In this document: positions 31,398 to 41,575 of the stretch, piece after piece | How positions within the stretch are numbered: position 1 is the stretch's first letter | Layout of the letters: every line of letters begins with the position of its first letter | NCBI RefSeq assembly: GCF_022919135.1 | Contig: NZ_CP095049.1 | Coordinates: 496,001-560,000, forward strand | Source of the DNA: Hymenobacter cellulosivorans | GTDB lineage: Bacteria; Bacteroidota; Bacteroidia; Cytophagales; Hymenobacteraceae | Direction of reading: 5' to 3' | Length of the DNA: 64,000 nucleotides | Translations under genes and position numbers: made by a program | Notes under the pieces: model-generated | The model's input: only the letters and a program-made list of their open reading frames with translations | The model's database searches: none | What the model was told of the DNA's origin: nothing

Positions 31398-34300
31398 ATG
31401 ACACAATCTTTACCTCCCAACCCTAAGCGCAGGCTGCCGCAACTAGCCTTGCTGCTTATCTGGTTGCTGAGCCTGATGCCCCGTAGTGGGCACGCTCAGC
31501 TCTATTACCTCATGAATGACGGGGTGGCGACGAGCACGCTGGATGAGCTGCGCCGCAGCCCGCTCAGTGCCGTCTCAGAAACCATCTTGAGCAGTGGCTT
31601 CGTCGCTTCGCCCGGCACGCTGGCCATTGACGCGGCCAACAACCGCATTTTCGTGGCTGATGTGCGCAACAACCAGCCTAAAATAGTCGCCATCAGCCTG
31701 ACGGCGCCCTACACGGTCAGCACGTTTCTGACCCCGGCCGCTATTGCCGGGTCGGCCAGCACGGCTCTGGGTGGCATTGCCGTAGACAACACCAACGGCT
31801 TTCTGTATTATACCGTGAATGATGGGGCGGCTACAACTACACTGGATGAGCTGCGCCGCAGCCCGCTGAGTGCCGCCTCGGAAACCGTCTTGAGCAGTGG
31901 CTTCGTCGCTTCGCCCGGCACGCTGGCCATTGACGCGGCCAACAACCGCATTTTCGTGGCTGATGTGCGTAACAACCAGCCTAAAATCGTGGCCATCAGC
32001 CTGGCGGCACCCTACACGGTCAGCACGTTTCTGACCCCGGCCGCTATTGCCGGGTCGTCCAGCACAGCCCTCGGTGGCATTGCCGTAGACAACACCAACG
32101 GCTTCCTATATTATACAACGACTGAAGGGGCAGCGACGAGCACGATGGATGAGCTGCGCCGCAGCCCGCTGAGTGCCGCCTCGGAAACCATCTTGCGCAG
32201 TGGCTTCGTCGCTTCGCCTGGCATGCTGGCCATTGACGCGGCCAACAACCGCATTTTCGTGGCTGATGTGCGCAACAACCAGCCTAAAATCGTGGCCATT
32301 AGCCTGGCGGCACCCTATACCGCCAGCACATTTCTGACCCCGGCCGCTATCAACGGGTCGGCCAACACGGCCCTGGCCGGCATTGTCGTATTTCCGGCTG
32401 CCGTACTACCTACCGTAACCACGGCCGCCGCTACCAGCATTGCCAGCACCAGCGCCGTGCTGGGCGGCAGCGTCACGGCCGACGGCGGCGCTACGATAAC
32501 TGCACGGGGCGTTGTATACAGTACCACCAACACGGCGCCCACCATCGGTGGTACCGGCGTTACGCAGGATGCCAACCCCGCCACCACCGCCACCTTTTCG
32601 GAAACCATTTCGGGCCTGACACCCGGTACCGTCTACTACGTGCGGGCCTATGCCACCAATAGCGCGGGCACCAGCTACGGCAGCGTGGTGAGTTTTACCA
32701 CCCCGCCCAATGCGCCGGTCGTGCTTGTGCTGGCCAACGGCAGCCTCGTGAACAACACCACGCCGACCTACGAGGGCACGGCTCTAGTTAACTCAACAGT
32801 GACCGTTATCGTGGATGGCACAGCCATTGGTACGACAACAACGAACAGCGCCGGTAACTGGGCCCTCACCCAGCCCACGGCCCTGGCCCAAGGCAGCCAT
32901 ACCGTGCGGGCTACGGCCTCTATCAGCGGCTCGGCTCAGAGTGCCAGCTCGAACACGAACACCTTCATCATCGACTCGGTGCGGCCTACGGTAGTCATCA
33001 GCTCCTCCGCTGGTGCTTCGGGCAGCACGACTGGCACTTCGCCCATTCCCTTCAACGTCACCTTCTCAGAAAGCGTAACGGGCTTCGTGGCCGGCGACGT
33101 GACAGTGACCAACGGGACCATCTCGAGCTTCGCCGGCAGTGGCGCTTCTTACTCATTTACTGTGACGCCGGCTGCTGGCGGCGCCATCACGGTGAACGTG
33201 CCAGCCAACGTAGCGCAGGACGCAGCTGGCAACTTCAACACCACCGCTACCCAGTTCTCTATCACCTACACTCCCCCGACGGCGACGGTAGTATCGGTAA
33301 CGCGCCTGATGCCTTCACCCACGGCCACGACCCAGGTAAGGTACCGGGTGGTCTTCTCGGGCAGCGTGACGGGCATATCAACCACCAACTTCTCGGTTAC
33401 AACTACTGGCTCGGTGAGCGGGGCGACGGTGAGCAGCGTGAGCGGCTCGGGCACGACCTACACCGTGACCGTGAACACAGGCTCCGGCGACGGCACTCTG
33501 CGCTTGAACGTGGACAACAGCACGGGCATCTCGCCAACCGTGACGGGCCTGCCCTATACCAGCGGCGAAACCTACACGATTACCAAGAGCTTTGCCGCTA
33601 CCCCCCAGCTCACGATTCAGGGCACGGGTGGTACGGGCTCCGACGTGACGGCTTTTGTGGATGTGGTGCAGGTACTTAATGGCGGTTCGGCTTTCGCCAA
33701 CGCCCTGCAAAACCCCAGCTTCGAGCAGCACGACCCCCTGGCCAACGGTGACTTTGGCTACCAGCCCACCGGCGCCAGCTGGACGTTCAATGCCCAAGCC
33801 GGCATCGCCGAGGCGGGCAGCGCGTTTACTCCGGTGACGCCCGTTCCCAACGGCATTGCCGTGGCTTTTGTACAAAGCAACGGGGGTAATAACGGGCAGC
33901 TCCAGCAAAACCTGGCGGTGCCTACGGGCAGCAACTACCAGGTACGCTTCCAGACCGCCCAGCGCATCTGCTGCACTACGCTGGATCAGAGCCTGAACGT
34001 GTTCCTCAACGGCGTGTTCCTCGGCAACATTCAGCCAAACAGCAACGCCTACAGCACCTTCACCTCGCCTACCTTCAGCGTGACGGCCCCGGCCCTGACG
34101 GCTACCGTGAGCACGACTTCGGCCAGCCCCACCGGCACTTCGCCCATCCCGTTCTCGGTGAGCTTCTCACAGAGCGTGGGCACGACCTTCACGGCTTCGG
34201 ACGTGACAGTATCGGGCGGTACGCTGACCAGCGGCAGCTTCAGCGGCAGCAACGCGGGCCCCTACACCTTCACCGTGACGCCCGGCGCATCGGGTACCGT

Positions 34301-37300
34301 ATCGGTAAGCCTAGCTGCCAACGTGGCCCAGGACGCCAACAACACCACCAACTCGGCCAGCAACACGGTGAGCGTGCAATACGCCCAACCCGTGACGGCG
34401 GCCCCAGTAGTGACCACGCCGGCCAATGGTGCCCTGCTTAATACGAGCACGCCAACCTACACGGGCACGGCCCCGGCCAACAGCACGGTGGCAGTGTACG
34501 TGGATACCAACCCCATCGGCACGACCACGGCCAATGCCTCGGGCAACTGGACCCTGACCCAGCCCACGGCCCTGACCCAGGGCTCGCACACGGTGAATGC
34601 CACGGCGCAAACCAGCGGCGCAACTGTAAGTGTACGCTCCAACACGAACAACTTCACGATAGACGCGGTACGCCCCACAGTGGTCATCAGCTCTACAGCT
34701 GGGGCTTCGGGCACGACGACTTCGACTTCGCCCCTGCCCTTCACGGTAACCTTCTCGGAAACGGTAACGGGCTTCGTAGCCGGTGACGTGACGGTAACGA
34801 ACGGTACAATTTCGGGCTTCTCGGGCTCAGGCACTACCTACTCGTTCAACGTGACGCCTCCCGGCAGTGGCACGGTGACGGTGAACGTGCCGGCCAACGT
34901 GGCGCAGGATGCGGCCAGTAACTTCAACACCGCCGCTACCCAGTTTACCTTTAACTACTCGCAGCCGGTAACGCCTGCGCCCGTAGTAATTGAGCCCGCT
35001 AACGGCAGCCTGGTAAATAATAACCGGCCGGTGTACGGCGGCACAGCAGTGGCTGGCTCGACGGTTACGGTGTATGTAGACGGCACCGCCGTTGGAACGG
35101 CCACCACCGCCAACGACGGACGGTTCAACCTGATTCAGCCCACGGCGCTGGCCCAGGGCAGCCACACGGTGTATGCCAGAGCTCAGCTTAGCGGCCTGGC
35201 GGTGAGTGTCAACTCCAACACCAACACTTTCACCGTGGACACCCTGCCGCCCACGGTACTCGTTAGTGCTCCGGGTACAACGGATGGTAGCACTACGACC
35301 ACCTCGCCCATTTTCTTCTCGGTCGCCTTCTTCGAGGCTGTAACCGGCTTCACCGCTGCCGACGTAGTAGTGACGAACGGTACGGTTTCGAACTTCGTCG
35401 GCTCGGGTTCAAACTACTCGTTCAACGTAACACCCACGGCTAATGGTGCTGTTACGGTAACCGTACCGGCTAACTCGGCTCAGGATGCGGCCGGTAATGG
35501 CAACATTGCCTCCAGCCCCTACACGGTTATCTATAACCAGTCGGTAACGGCGACCCCAGTAGTAACCGCGCCGGCTAACGGCAGCCTGCTGAGCACCACC
35601 ACGCCGACCTACGTCGGTACGGCGGTAACCAACTCGACCGTGACGGTGTATGTAGACGGTACCAGCATCGGTACGACTACGGCCAACGCCTCGGGCAACT
35701 GGACCTTCACCCAGGCCTCGGCGTTGGCCCAGGGCAGCCATACGGTCTACGCTACGGCCCAGCTCAGCGGTCAGGCCGTCAGTGCCAACTCCAACACGAA
35801 CACCTTCACCGTCGACTCAGTACGGCCCACGGTGGTTATCAGCTCGACAGCCAGCAATCCGACCAGCACCTCGCCTATCCCGGTGACGGTAACCTTCTCG
35901 GAATCCGTTATCGGCTTTGTAGCCGGTGATGTAACGGTAACGAACGGTACTCTGGCCAACTTCTCAGGCTCGGGCGCTTCGTATTCGTTTACCATCACGC
36001 CGGCCAGCTCTGGCTCCGTGACGGCAAACATTGCGGCGGGCGTAGCGCAGGACGCAGCGGGCAACCCTAACGCGGCGGCCCCCCAGTTCCTGATTATCTA
36101 CTCGCAGCCCGTTACGGCAGCGCCAGTGGTAACGCTGCCAGCTAACGGCAGCCTGACCAACACGGCCACGCCTACCTACGGGGGCACAGCCGCTGTCAAC
36201 TCGATAGTCACGGTGTATGTAGACGGTTCCTCTGTTGGCACCACCACAGCCAACAACCTGGGCAACTGGGCTATTGCTCAACCCACGGCTTTGGCGCAAG
36301 GCTCGCACACGGTCTACGCTACGGCTCAGCTCAGCGGCAGTGCCGTCAGTGCCAACTCCAGCACGAACACCTTCACGGTAGATTCAGTACGACCCACGGT
36401 AGCTATCGGCTCCTCGGCTTCGAACCCAACGTCTATCTCATCCATTCCCTTCCTGGTAACCTTCTCGGAAGCCGTAACTGGTTTCGTAGCTGGTGATGTG
36501 ACCGTAACCAACGGCACAATTTCGAGCTTCACGGGCTCAGGTACGACCTATGCGTTCAACGTGACGCCGGCCGCCGCCGGCAACGTGACGGTGACCGTAC
36601 CGGCTAACGTAGCCGTGGATGCGGCCGGCAACGGCAACACCGGCGCTACGCAGTTCAGTATCCAATATGCCCCGATTGGAGCACCAACCGTAGCTACGGC
36701 TGCGGCCTCGAGCATTACTACGACCAGCGCTGTGCTGGGTGGTAACGTGACAGCCGACGGCGGTGCTACAGTAACGGAGCGCGGCGTGGTGTACAGCTCC
36801 ACCACTACGGCTCCGACTACCGCCGACACCAAAGCCGTGAGCGGATCGGGTACGGGAGTTTTCTCGACGCCTGTATCGGGCCTGACACCCGGTGCTACTT
36901 ACTATGTTCGGGCGTATGCCATCAATAGTGCTGGTACCAGCTATGGCAACCTGACAAGCTTCATTGCCACTCCCGCTGCACCTCGTGTGACGGTACCCTC
37001 GAATGGCAGCGTAGCTACGACGACGACGCCCACTTACTTTGGTGTGTCGCAGGCTGGCAGCACCGTTACGGTGTATGTGGATGGTACCAGCATCGGCACT
37101 ACCTTCACGAACGGCGGCGGTATTTTCAGCCTGACTCAGCCCACGCCGCTTGCGCAGGGCAGCCATACGGTATATGCCACGGCTCAGCTCAGCGGCAGTG
37201 CCGTAAGCGCCAACAGCACCACCAACACCTTCACGGTGGACTCGGGGCAGCCGACAGTTGCCATCAGCAGCACGGCCAGCAACCCGACCAGCACCTCGCC

Positions 37301-39401
37301 TATCCCCGTGACCGTGACTTTCTCGGAAAGTGTAACGGGATTCGTAGCCGGCGACGTGACGGTAACGGGCGGTACGCTCTCCGCCTTCACCGGCAGTGGT
37401 GCTTCCTACTCGTTCAACGTGACGCCGACCAGCAATGGCACCGTTACGGTGGACGTGCCGGCCAACGTGGCTCAGGATGGGGCCGGCAACGGTAACACGG
37501 CTGCTACCCAGTTCACCATTCAGTATAACGCTGTGGTGACGGCTACCACCTGGACTGGTGCTGTCAGCACCGACTGGTTTACGGCTGGCAACTGGACCGC
37601 TGGCGTACCAACCAGCACCGTGGATGCCTTCATCAACGGTGGCGTTTCGCGCTACCCCGTGGTGGCCTCTGGTACGGCAGCAGTTAAAAACCTGGTTCTA
37701 GCCACCAATGCCTCGCTCACGCAAAGTGGCGGCATCCTTGCGGTGAACGGCGCTGGTTTTGCCATCGACGGCACCTTTACGGCTACCGGCGGCGTGGTGA
37801 ATCTGAACGGCACGAGCGAACAACGCATTGGCGGCACGCGCACGGCCTTCTACGACCTTACCGTAGGAACTGCCGGCGCTCGGTTGGATGGCCCGCTTGA
37901 TATCCAGCGGGTACTAACGCTGAACGGCAACCTGTCTACCATTACCCAAACGCTCACCTTGCTGTCGAACAGCGCGGGTACGGCTATGGTAGTAAACAAC
38001 AATGGCGCTGCCGTACTGGGCACCGCCGCTGTGCAGCGCTACATCGACCCAAGCCTGAACCCGGGCCTGGGCTACCGCCACTACAGCTCGCCGGTGCAGT
38101 CGACTTCGGTAGCCGATTTGGCTACCAGCGGCTTTTCGCCCGTAGTGAACCCCGCCTATAATACGCAGGGCAACACGGTGAATCCTTTCCCGACGGTGTA
38201 TGGCTACAACGAGGCCCGCATTGTGGGCACCGACGCTACGACCCAGAACTTCGAGTATGGCTACTTCTCGCCCAACTCACTCGGTGAAACCCTGACCCGG
38301 GGCCGTGGCTACACGGTCAATATTGCTGCCAGTGAGAAAGTCGACCTGGTGGGCACGCTCAATACCGGCGACGTGACGGTGGGGGCACTCGGCCGTGGTG
38401 GTCAGGACGCTTCGGGCTGGCATCTGCTGGGTAACCCCTACCCCGCCCCGCTGGACTGGAACAAGGCCCGCACCAACCTGCCCGCCGGCATGATTGACGC
38501 CATCTACGTCTACAAGTCGGCTACCCAGTACGGTGGTACTTACCAGTTCTACCAGAACGGCTTCGGCACCCTGCCCAATGGCATTGTGGGTTCCATGCAA
38601 GGCTTCTTCGTGCGGGTTAGTCAGCCCGTGGCGGCCTTCTCGTTCCTGAATGCCTGGCGCTCGACCAGCTACGAAACGCCGACCTTCAACCGCCCCACGG
38701 CCGATAACCGCCCGGCTCTGCAGTTGGATCTGGTGAGCGGCCAAGGAGCCCACGACCCGGCCTACGTGTACTTCGAGCAAGGCGCCACCGCCGGCCTCGA
38801 TGACCACTACGACGCCGAAAAGCTGCCCAACACGACTGGCCTGAACCTGGCCTCGGTAGCGGCTGGCAAAGGCTTGGCCGTGAATGGTCTGCCCTTCCTG
38901 CAAGCCACCACCATCGTGCCGCTGACTGTGGGCGTACCCGTAACCGGCACGTACACGCTGCAGGCTGCTTCCCTGGCCAACTTCGGTTCTACGCCAGTGT
39001 ATCTGCTCGACGCCGTAACCGGTCAGCAGGTCGACCTCAAGCAGCAAGGCTCCTACAGCTTCTCGGCCAGCAACGCCGCCCTGATTACGGGCCGGTTCTC
39101 GCTGAGCTTCGGTTCGCTGCGGCCCCTGGCTACCAATGGGGGCACCCTGGCTGCCAGCATCGCGCTGTATCCGAACCCGGCCCAGAAAATGGCTTGGGTA
39201 GAGCTGCCCGCCAGCCTAGGCCGCAAGCCCGTGCAGGCCACCCTGCTCGATGCCCTGGGCCGTGTAGTACGCACTCAGCAACTGCCCGCTAACGGTGACA
39301 AGGCCCACGCCCTGTCGCTGGACGAGCTGCCCGTGGGTGTGTACTCGCTGCGTCTGAGCACCGAAGCCGGCCTGGTTACTAAGCGTCTTATCATTGAATA
39401 A
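31398..39401 (+). CDS. Giant multidomain T9SS surface adhesin (2667 aa)
   Basis: The signal peptide is about residues 1-35. Then come three almost identical 101-residue repeats (36-337; LYY..NDG.AT..LDELRRSPLS ... IFVADVRNNQPKIVAISL), like blades of an NHL-type propeller. After that: a fibronectin-III-like domain (TSAVLGGSVTADGGAT); six Ig-like modules with VTVYVDG.x.GTTTA and seven with VTFSE.VTGFVAGDVTVTNGT; one jelly-roll-like domain (NPSFEQHDPLANGDFGYQ ... GVFLGNIQPNSNAYS); a second FnIII-like domain; and a WTGAVSTDWFTAGNWTAGVP segment. A type A T9SS tail closes it (IALYPNPAQKMAWVELP ... LPVGVYSLRLST). It is probably cell-surface or released. Thr/Ser/Asn-rich composition and repeats are typical of adhesins. 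A terminator follows. Confidence 0.9.
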   Translation: MTQSLPPNPKRRLPQLALLLIWLLSLMPRSGHAQLYYLMNDGVATSTLDELRRSPLSAVSETILSSGFVASPGTLAIDAANNRIFVADVRNNQPKIVAISLTAPYTVSTFLTPAAIAGSASTALGGIAVDNTNGFLYYTVNDGAATTTLDELRRSPLSAASETVLSSGFVASPGTLAIDAANNRIFVADVRNNQPKIVAISLAAPYTVSTFLTPAAIAGSSSTALGGIAVDNTNGFLYYTTTEGAATSTMDELRRSPLSAASETILRSGFVASPGMLAIDAANNRIFVADVRNNQPKIVAISLAAPYTASTFLTPAAINGSANTALAGIVVFPAAVLPTVTTAAATSIASTSAVLGGSVTADGGATITARGVVYSTTNTAPTIGGTGVTQDANPATTATFSETISGLTPGTVYYVRAYATNSAGTSYGSVVSFTTPPNAPVVLVLANGSLVNNTTPTYEGTALVNSTVTVIVDGTAIGTTTTNSAGNWALTQPTALAQGSHTVRATASISGSAQSASSNTNTFIIDSVRPTVVISSSAGASGSTTGTSPIPFNVTFSESVTGFVAGDVTVTNGTISSFAGSGASYSFTVTPAAGGAITVNVPANVAQDAAGNFNTTATQFSITYTPPTATVVSVTRLMPSPTATTQVRYRVVFSGSVTGISTTNFSVTTTGSVSGATVSSVSGSGTTYTVTVNTGSGDGTLRLNVDNSTGISPTVTGLPYTSGETYTITKSFAATPQLTIQGTGGTGSDVTAFVDVVQVLNGGSAFANALQNPSFEQHDPLANGDFGYQPTGASWTFNAQAGIAEAGSAFTPVTPVPNGIAVAFVQSNGGNNGQLQQNLAVPTGSNYQVRFQTAQRICCTTLDQSLNVFLNGVFLGNIQPNSNAYSTFTSPTFSVTAPALTATVSTTSASPTGTSPIPFSVSFSQSVGTTFTASDVTVSGGTLTSGSFSGSNAGPYTFTVTPGASGTVSVSLAANVAQDANNTTNSASNTVSVQYAQPVTAAPVVTTPANGALLNTSTPTYTGTAPANSTVAVYVDTNPIGTTTANASGNWTLTQPTALTQGSHTVNATAQTSGATVSVRSNTNNFTIDAVRPTVVISSTAGASGTTTSTSPLPFTVTFSETVTGFVAGDVTVTNGTISGFSGSGTTYSFNVTPPGSGTVTVNVPANVAQDAASNFNTAATQFTFNYSQPVTPAPVVIEPANGSLVNNNRPVYGGTAVAGSTVTVYVDGTAVGTATTANDGRFNLIQPTALAQGSHTVYARAQLSGLAVSVNSNTNTFTVDTLPPTVLVSAPGTTDGSTTTTSPIFFSVAFFEAVTGFTAADVVVTNGTVSNFVGSGSNYSFNVTPTANGAVTVTVPANSAQDAAGNGNIASSPYTVIYNQSVTATPVVTAPANGSLLSTTTPTYVGTAVTNSTVTVYVDGTSIGTTTANASGNWTFTQASALAQGSHTVYATAQLSGQAVSANSNTNTFTVDSVRPTVVISSTASNPTSTSPIPVTVTFSESVIGFVAGDVTVTNGTLANFSGSGASYSFTITPASSGSVTANIAAGVAQDAAGNPNAAAPQFLIIYSQPVTAAPVVTLPANGSLTNTATPTYGGTAAVNSIVTVYVDGSSVGTTTANNLGNWAIAQPTALAQGSHTVYATAQLSGSAVSANSSTNTFTVDSVRPTVAIGSSASNPTSISSIPFLVTFSEAVTGFVAGDVTVTNGTISSFTGSGTTYAFNVTPAAAGNVTVTVPANVAVDAAGNGNTGATQFSIQYAPIGAPTVATAAASSITTTSAVLGGNVTADGGATVTERGVVYSSTTTAPTTADTKAVSGSGTGVFSTPVSGLTPGATYYVRAYAINSAGTSYGNLTSFIATPAAPRVTVPSNGSVATTTTPTYFGVSQAGSTVTVYVDGTSIGTTFTNGGGIFSLTQPTPLAQGSHTVYATAQLSGSAVSANSTTNTFTVDSGQPTVAISSTASNPTSTSPIPVTVTFSESVTGFVAGDVTVTGGTLSAFTGSGASYSFNVTPTSNGTVTVDVPANVAQDGAGNGNTAATQFTIQYNAVVTATTWTGAVSTDWFTAGNWTAGVPTSTVDAFINGGVSRYPVVASGTAAVKNLVLATNASLTQSGGILAVNGAGFAIDGTFTATGGVVNLNGTSEQRIGGTRTAFYDLTVGTAGARLDGPLDIQRVLTLNGNLSTITQTLTLLSNSAGTAMVVNNNGAAVLGTAAVQRYIDPSLNPGLGYRHYSSPVQSTSVADLATSGFSPVVNPAYNTQGNTVNPFPTVYGYNEARIVGTDATTQNFEYGYFSPNSLGETLTRGRGYTVNIAASEKVDLVGTLNTGDVTVGALGRGGQDASGWHLLGNPYPAPLDWNKARTNLPAGMIDAIYVYKSATQYGGTYQFYQNGFGTLPNGIVGSMQGFFVRVSQPVAAFSFLNAWRSTSYETPTFNRPTADNRPALQLDLVSGQGAHDPAYVYFEQGATAGLDDHYDAEKLPNTTGLNLASVAAGKGLAVNGLPFLQATTIVPLTVGVPVTGTYTLQAASLANFGSTPVYLLDAVTGQQVDLKQQGSYSFSASNAALITGRFSLSFGSLRPLATNGGTLAASIALYPNPAQKMAWVELPASLGRKPVQATLLDALGRVVRTQQLPANGDKAHALSLDELPVGVYSLRLSTEAGLVTKRLIIE
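31503..32411 (+). repeat. Three 303-bp tandem repeats inside the adhesin gene
   Basis: Three in-frame copies with a 303-bp period, starting near 31503, 31806 and 32109. They are nearly identical over long runs, including the block from GATGAGCTGCGCCGCAGCCC onward. The period is 101 codons. The high DNA identity points to recent expansion or homogenisation. Confidence 0.9.
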
Positions 39402-39422
39402 GCGCTGCTAACCCGCTCCACG

Positions 39423-39458
39423 AAAAAGCCCCCGGAAGTATTTCCGGGGGCTTTTTTT
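39423..39458 (+). terminator. Terminator between the adhesin and a response-regulator gene
   Basis: AAAAAGCCCCCGGAA and TTCCGGGGGCTTTTTTT around a short GTAT loop. It lies 22 bp past the adhesin stop and can act on both strands. Confidence 0.93.
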
Positions 39459-39489
39459 ATGGACCTCATGTTCAGCTTACCAGATACTG

Positions 39490-40140
39490 CTACTCTGGCA
39501 GCAAGCCGCTGCTTACGGCGAACTTGATGAGGGCGGCGGTGTTTTTGGCCTGAGTTTTCTCGATGATGTTCTGGCGGTGGGTTTCGATGGTGCGCTTGCT
39601 GGTGAAGAGCTTGTCGGCAATTTCGGCGTTGGTCAGCCCCTCGGCAATGAGCTGCAACACTTCCAGTTCCCGCTTCGAGAGGCTGCTGCCCACTTTGGGG
39701 GCATCGTAAGTATTAATTTCGGGGCTCTGGAATTTGCGCAGCAGCCCCATGCCAATGGCCGTGCACAGGAAGGGCTGGCCGGCCGCCACGGCGTACAGCG
39801 CGTAGATCAGCTCGGTACGGCCCGTATTTTTCAGAGCGTAGCCCAGCGCGCCGGCGTCCAGGGCCTGTACCACGTACCGCTCATGGTCGAGCATGGATAG
39901 TACCAGCACCCGGGTCTGCGGATGCTGCTCGCGCAGGGCCGCCAGCGTGGCGAAGCCGTCCATGCCGGGCATGTTCAGGTCGAGCAGAATAACGTCGGTG
40001 GGCGTTTCGGGCAACATGGCGAGCAGTTCCTCCCCGTTGCTGGCCTCGCCCACCACTTCCAGGTCTGGCTCGTCGCGCAGCAGGCTGCGGATACCATCCC
40101 GGATAATAGCGTGGTCGTCGGTGAGAATAATGCGAATCAT
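39490..40140 (-). CDS. NarL/FixJ-family response regulator (copy 1)
   Basis: A 216-residue regulator, start at 40140 (MIRIILTDDHAIIRDGIRS). The receiver has the acidic DD, the phospho-acceptor Asp in VILLDLNMPGMDG near residue 54, LVLSMLDHE and GYALKN (the conserved Lys). A linker leads to the LuxR-type helix-turn-helix: LSKRELEVLQLIAEGLTNAE and SKRTIETHRQNIIEKT. This binding domain is almost the same, at both protein and DNA level, as that of the divergent gene at 40624. No kinase gene is nearby. It could share targets with its paralogue while hearing a different signal. Confidence 0.92.
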   Translation of the reverse strand: MIRIILTDDHAIIRDGIRSLLRDEPDLEVVGEASNGEELLAMLPETPTDVILLDLNMPGMDGFATLAALREQHPQTRVLVLSMLDHERYVVQALDAGALGYALKNTGRTELIYALYAVAAGQPFLCTAIGMGLLRKFQSPEINTYDAPKVGSSLSKRELEVLQLIAEGLTNAEIADKLFTSKRTIETHRQNIIEKTQAKNTAALIKFAVSSGLLPE

Positions 40141-40623
40141 AGGGAAATCAACGTTAAACCGAGCGGTACAGCCTTTAGCGAAATGCCTAGCCCATGCCGG
40201 CAAAAAAGACGGACTTTTTTATTCAGGTGCTCTGGCCCAGGCTGTACCCACCACTATACGCCAACCGCCCCGGAGCGGTACATGAACAGCCAGTGAATTG
40301 CAATATTACGTGCAGTCGCCCCCGGAAGCACCAAGCAACGACAAAAGCAGTATTTACCGCGAAGCGCACAAGACTGTACTTTACCTCCGTATAAATACTT
40401 ATTGTTACTACCTTTGCAGTGTACCCGTCGCCGTGTTTCTGGGCCTATCTGGGGAGCAGCAGCAAGCTGGCAAGGTGGTTGTTTATTAACTATTTTTCCA
40501 GTGTACCGAGGTTAGAAACCTTACCATAATCAGGGTTTTACCTTACCTTTTTACGCTGGAGCCGGGTTGGTTCAACTTATCCGTATCCAAACTTTCTATT
40601 ACTTCATCTTAGGGCTTCGACGT
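40141..40623. other. Divergent promoter region between two paralogous regulators
   Basis: A 483-bp gap. It has a TACCTTTG at 40409-40416, which fits the -7 box for the right-hand gene, although no TTTG sits at the expected -33 position. The decamer GAGCGGTACA occurs near 40163 and 40272. No coding sequence is convincing. This region is long for a gap between two regulators and is a natural place for cross-regulation by their shared binding domain. Confidence 0.45.
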
Positions 40624-41277
40624 ATGACTCGTATTATTTTAGCCGATGACCATACCATTTTGCGGGAAGGCATCCGGGCGTTGTTGGTCGCCGAGCCCGA
40701 TTTTGAAGTAGTGGGTGAAGCCAGCACCGGCCAGCAGTTGCTGGATTTGCTGGCTACCACACCCGCCGATGTAGTCCTGCTGGATTTGACCATGCCTGAG
40801 CTGGATGGCTTCGCGGTGCTGCCCCTGGTGCGCGCCCAGCATCCTGAAACCCGCCTGCTGATTCTTTCCATGCTGGACCACGAGCGGTATGTGGCCCAGG
40901 CTCTGGAAGCCGGGGCGTCGGGTTATATCCTCAAGAACGCCGCTATTGCCGAAATCCTGCACGCCATCCGCACGGTGGCTGTTGGGCACCCGTTCCTGTG
41001 CACTGAAATAGGCATGGAACTACTGCGTAAGCTGACCCTGAATATGGAAAAGCAGTGGGAAGAAAGCGCGGAGCCGCGTCCGGCCGACCTCTCAGCGCGG
41101 GAGCTGGAAGTGCTGCAGCTCATTGCTGAGGGGCTGACCAACGCCGAAATTGCCGACAAGCTCTTCACCAGCAAGCGCACCATCGAAACCCACCGCCAGA
41201 ACATCATCGAGAAAACCCAGGCCAAAAACACCGCCGCCCTCATCAAGTTCGCCGTAAACCAGGGCCTGGTAAAGTAG
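40624..41277 (+). CDS. NarL/FixJ-family response regulator (copy 2)
   Basis: A 217-residue paralogue of the gene at 39490, start at 40624 (MTRIILADDHTILREGIRA). The receiver carries the DD pair, the acceptor Asp in VVLLDLTMPELDG, LILSMLDHE and YILKN. The HTH part (RELEVLQLIAEGLTNAE ... KRTIETHRQNIIEKT ... AALIKFAV) is identical to copy 1 over about 53 consecutive residues, whereas the receivers have clearly drifted apart. The two genes are divergent, with no sensor kinase beside them. They probably bind the same DNA site and integrate two inputs (inference). Confidence 0.92.
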   Translation: MTRIILADDHTILREGIRALLVAEPDFEVVGEASTGQQLLDLLATTPADVVLLDLTMPELDGFAVLPLVRAQHPETRLLILSMLDHERYVAQALEAGASGYILKNAAIAEILHAIRTVAVGHPFLCTEIGMELLRKLTLNMEKQWEESAEPRPADLSARELEVLQLIAEGLTNAEIADKLFTSKRTIETHRQNIIEKTQAKNTAALIKFAVNQGLVK

Positions 41278-41575
41278 CCGGCGGCTGGCATCGTCGGAAT
41301 CTTACCCGGTTTGGGGCAGATACGGATTTTGGGGTGTGTGACTACGTATTTTTTTATTCGGCTAGCTAAATTGGCTACCATCGCAGCCCCGGCAACGGCT
41401 AGGCTTGCGGCAGATAAATTGCTTGTTATCAAGCACGAGCCCGATTCTCACCCTTACCAGGCACTTTTGCCACGGCCCGCGGTGCGAAAACCGTTTCTCG
41501 GGGAAGTGACAACCAGAAGGGCCAAATCTTCGCATGTAGTAGCAGCACTTTTCACATCCACCTGCTCTTATTCAC

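Noticed and set aside
31503..32411. The 303-bp tandem repeats as a CRISPR array or mobile repeat
   Set aside because: They are in-frame 101-codon protein repeats with no spacers.
33378..33908. Long minus-strand frames within the adhesin and other T9SS genes
   Set aside because: Repetitive GC-rich coding DNA leaves the other strand open. The translated products are low-complexity and lack any domain.
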